Below are positions 62,030 through 64,000 of a stretch of 64,000 nt of DNA, one piece after another. The notes beneath the pieces were generated by a model. It saw nothing but the letters and a program-made list of their open reading frames with translations. It searched no databases and had not been told where the DNA came from. The position numbers were made by a program, and so were the translations under genes. Origin of the DNA: Vibrio superstes (lineage in GTDB: Bacteria > Pseudomonadota > Gammaproteobacteria > Enterobacterales > Vibrionaceae); assembly GCF_003569005.1 (NCBI RefSeq), contig NZ_BCUR01000001.1, positions 873,893 to 937,892 on the forward strand, in the 5' to 3' direction. How positions within the stretch are numbered: position 1 is the first letter of the stretch; the number at the start of each line of letters is the position of its first letter.

Positions 62030-62771
62030 CAGGTCTCCTAGGTCTTCAAAAAAAGCTCTTTGGATAGTAGCGACTGTCTTAACTGTGGTTCTGTTTTTGG
62101 TTCTGGTCAAATTGGGCTTCTGGCAATTGTCTCGTGGAGAAGAAAAGTTACTCCTTGAGCAACAACTGCAAGATAGGGAGCAGATGACACCTATGGTAAT
62201 TGAGCAGTTAGCAGAGATAGACAGTGAATTCACCCTTACCGGTTTCCCTTTGCAGGTAGATGTTGAACCAGAAAGTATCCCTCTAATTTACATTGATAAT
62301 GTGACGGTTGAGGGAAGGGTTGGGTATACCGTACTGCAACCCATGTCTGTCTATTTTCAGGGTGAAAAACAAACATTATTGGTTGAGTTAGGGTTTGCTG
62401 TGGCGCCTTCTACCCGAGACCGACTACCAAGAGTCAATGGTATTGAAACAGCGCAAAATATAGTCGGGCAGGTGTATCAGCGAAGCATCAACCCATTAAG
62501 CAGTGATGTGATGCAAGAACAAATGCTAGAGGGCATTCGTATTCAAAACCTTAATCTAAAACAGTTATCTAAGGTGTTAGATACTCCCTTGTTTGATTTT
62601 GTTCTTCAGCCGTACGTCTTGCCAAATAATGATCTGCCGAAGATTTGGTCACCCTACCCAATGACCTCACAGAAGCATTTTGGATATGCGTTTCAATGGT
62701 TTGGTATGGCCGCGGTTTATGCCCTGCTCGTTGTCTTATTTGTGGTAAGAAAGAGGAAAGTGAAGGAATGA
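61998..62771 (+). CDS. SURF1-family cytochrome oxidase assembly protein
   Basis: 257 residues if started at the ATG at 61998; 62001 and an ATG at 61971 are alternatives. Membrane helix about 20-40 (KKALWIVATVLTVVLFLVLVK), the motif GFWQLSRGEEK, a periplasmic domain with GYTVLQPMSV, and a C-terminal helix after HFGYAFQWFGMAAVYALLVV, all typical of SURF1/Shy1, which helps haem a insertion. The start region overlaps the opposite-strand DUF2909 gene by about 30 bases. It ends in an ATGA overlap with the next gene. Confidence 0.88.
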   Translation: MMINLNSSGDIRSPRSSKKALWIVATVLTVVLFLVLVKLGFWQLSRGEEKLLLEQQLQDREQMTPMVIEQLAEIDSEFTLTGFPLQVDVEPESIPLIYIDNVTVEGRVGYTVLQPMSVYFQGEKQTLLVELGFAVAPSTRDRLPRVNGIETAQNIVGQVYQRSINPLSSDVMQEQMLEGIRIQNLNLKQLSKVLDTPLFDFVLQPYVLPNNDLPKIWSPYPMTSQKHFGYAFQWFGMAAVYALLVVLFVVRKRKVKE

Positions 62772-62773
62772 CT

Positions 62774-63334
62774 ATGCAAAGCCAAGCGATTTATCCTCAG
62801 CAAAAACAGGGACGGCTTAAGCTACTGGCTTTGATCCTGATATTTGCTTTACCAGTGGTTGCCGCTCACTTGATTTTAAATCAAGGATGGTATCAGTCAG
62901 GGGTCACGAATAAAGGTGTGCTTATTGAGCCTAGGTTCACCTTTGAATCCGCGGGTCTTGTGAGCCCTGTTGCCGATGCTTGGCAGTTGGCCTTTATTGT
63001 TCCTGATAAGTGCGATCAAGTGTGTGAGCAAAGATGGCACTTATTGAACCAGAGCTATATTGCTCTTGGAGCGTACAGTGAACGAGTAGTGGTCACTTTA
63101 TATGTGTCAGAAACAGCGGATAAATCTTGGCTTGCGAAAAACCAATCTAATTACCCTATTTTGCAGTTGAACTCGCAGTCTGTCCCCGTTGAGTCTCAAG
63201 ATTACTTGCTAGTCGACCCACTAGGGCAGTGGGTAATGCGTTATCCGCAGGCTGAAGAGAATACGCTGGTGGCGCAAAATAAGGGGCTTATCGCCGACGT
63301 ACGAAAAATCCTTAAGCTTTCACGAGTCGGATAG
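62774..63334 (+). CDS. Membrane-anchored CxxxC protein of the cox cluster
   Basis: 186 residues from the ATG at 62774 (AAGGA with 6-base spacing); the ATG at 62768 touches the Shine-Dalgarno. One N-terminal helix (about 15-35), then a periplasmic domain with FIVPDKCDQVCEQRWHL. The CxxxC at the start of a helix recalls the copper site of SCO/PrrC thioredoxin-like chaperones, but the rest is divergent and the usual distal His is not evident (DYLLVDPLGQWVMRYP has the terminal SCO-like segment). Between SURF1 and ctaA, so an assembly role is likely. Confidence 0.65.
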   Translation: MQSQAIYPQQKQGRLKLLALILIFALPVVAAHLILNQGWYQSGVTNKGVLIEPRFTFESAGLVSPVADAWQLAFIVPDKCDQVCEQRWHLLNQSYIALGAYSERVVVTLYVSETADKSWLAKNQSNYPILQLNSQSVPVESQDYLLVDPLGQWVMRYPQAEENTLVAQNKGLIADVRKILKLSRVG

Positions 63335-63357
63335 CGACTAATATGCGAGGAAACGAT

Positions 63358-64000
63358 ATGCAAGGACGCATTTCAATACAAAGATTGACCTGGCTAGCCT
63401 TAGTAATGACTTTTGTTGTGATTGCACTAGGTGCTTACACTCGACTCGCCGATGCAGGGCTTGGCTGCCCCGATTGGCCAGGGTGTTATGGGAAAATAGC
63501 AGTACCAATGCAACCCGAAGAGATCGCTAAGGCAGAACAACTGTTTCCTGAGCGAGCCGTGGAAACCCATAAAGCATGGTTAGAAATGATACATCGTTAT
63601 TTTGCGGGCATGTTAGGCCTAGTGGTATTCGCCCTCTCTTTTCTTCTTTGGAAAAGCTCTGCAACTAGCAAAGCCTTTCCTATCGTATTAAGCGCAGTGA
63701 TCATTGCACAAGCCGCTCTTGGCATGTGGACGGTGACGCTGAAGCTTATGCCTGTGATTGTCATGCTGCATTTGCTGGGCGGGTTTACGCTGTTTAGCTT
63801 ACTTGCCTTGCTTATGTGCCGACTAAGAAACACCCCGCAACCCTCGATAAATCTCCCTCATTCATCATTGTTCACGCTACGTGGGTTTACCGTGTTTGCT
63901 ACTGGGGTCTTGCTCCTTCAGATCATGCTTGGAGGTTGGACATCATCCAATTATGCCGCCCTGATGTGTACCTCTTTACCTATATGTCAGGGTGACTGGC
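63358..64000 (+). CDS. ctaA: Heme A synthase CtaA/Cox15, 5' part (runs off window end)
   Basis: The first 214 codons are present. Start at 63358 with GAGGAAA 4 bases upstream. Family motifs: VVIALGAYTRLADAGLGCPDWPGCYGK, the haem-ligand region EMIHRYFAGMLGL, GMWTVTLKLMPVIVMLHLLGGF, and the Cys pair MCTSLPICQGDW at the window edge. It oxidises haem O to haem A for the oxidase encoded upstream. Haem O synthase (ctaB) would be expected next. Confidence 0.93.
   Translation, partial: MQGRISIQRLTWLALVMTFVVIALGAYTRLADAGLGCPDWPGCYGKIAVPMQPEEIAKAEQLFPERAVETHKAWLEMIHRYFAGMLGLVVFALSFLLWKSSATSKAFPIVLSAVIIAQAALGMWTVTLKLMPVIVMLHLLGGFTLFSLLALLMCRLRNTPQPSINLPHSSLFTLRGFTVFATGVLLLQIMLGGWTSSNYAALMCTSLPICQGDW

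Noticed and set aside
62645-62773. Upstream extension of the CxxxC gene
   Set aside because: It lies within the SURF1 gene; the ATG at 62774 has AAGGA at proper spacing.

Overview
The window looks like a Vibrio-type gammaproteobacterial chromosome segment, probably from the second chromosome. The evidence is a lapC-lapG-lapD cluster next to pdxH, a PutA whose C-terminal domain is a separate gene, maltoporin with malM, an orphan gfcABCD (yjbEFGH-like) operon, and a CsrB-type RNA with a VarA/UvrY-like box. The chromosome assignment is inference from remembered Vibrio gene neighbourhoods. There are no rRNA or tRNA genes, no prophage, no CRISPR array and no plasmid functions. Most of the DNA is ordinary, well-spaced chromosomal coding sequence.

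Layout. 0-3 kb: biofilm-adhesin control (LapD partial, LapG, LapC). 3-10.4 kb: pdxH, an ACT-domain protein, btuB under a cobalamin riboswitch, and proline catabolism (putA plus its split C-terminal partner). 10.5-26.5 kb: accessory metabolism, transport and regulation: patatin, FetB-like permease, MscS channel with LysR and ChrA, AraC, SMP-30, AhpD-like, a diguanylate cyclase, MFS pump with LysR, metallo-hydrolase with TetR and a clear operator, and aroG. 26.5-34.1 kb: a 63-residue orphan, repeat array 1, arginine catabolism (astA, astB), a glutamine amidotransferase, an ABC exporter and repeat array 2. 34.1-43.2 kb: a second diguanylate cyclase and glycogen/maltodextrin genes (glgX, lamB, malM, alpha-amylase) with MalT-like boxes between glgX and lamB. 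43.4-48.1 kb: Sel1-like protein and gfcABCD. 48.3-54 kb: lipoprotein, outer-membrane barrel, EamA exporter overlapping an Ada-like gene, YjiH transporter, GFA protein. 54.0-55.4 kb: a MITE, the csrB sRNA and repeat array 3. 55.4-64 kb: an MscS channel and a caa3-type cytochrome oxidase operon with assembly factors, cut by the window end in ctaA.

How it fits together. Three c-di-GMP proteins (LapD, a CHASE4 diguanylate cyclase with an inhibitory site, a second cyclase without one), the CsrB RNA and the gfc surface-polysaccharide operon all belong to the attachment/motility decision. glgX, lamB, malM and the amylase form a maltodextrin/glycogen group. The cox genes follow assembly order (II, I, Cox11, III, SURF1, CxxxC protein, heme A synthase).

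The most unusual structure is non-coding: a family of about 30-nt hairpins (REP-like) that occur in alternating opposite orientation, tandemly arranged with periods of 104 bp (array 2), 108 bp (array 1) and about 212-244 bp (array 3), plus solo copies near 16.8 kb and 61.7 kb. Stem bases change in compensating pairs between copies. In two arrays one hairpin carries a 16-bp tandem expansion. CsrB, the 276-bp MITE and one of these arrays lie next to each other at 54.0-55.4 kb.
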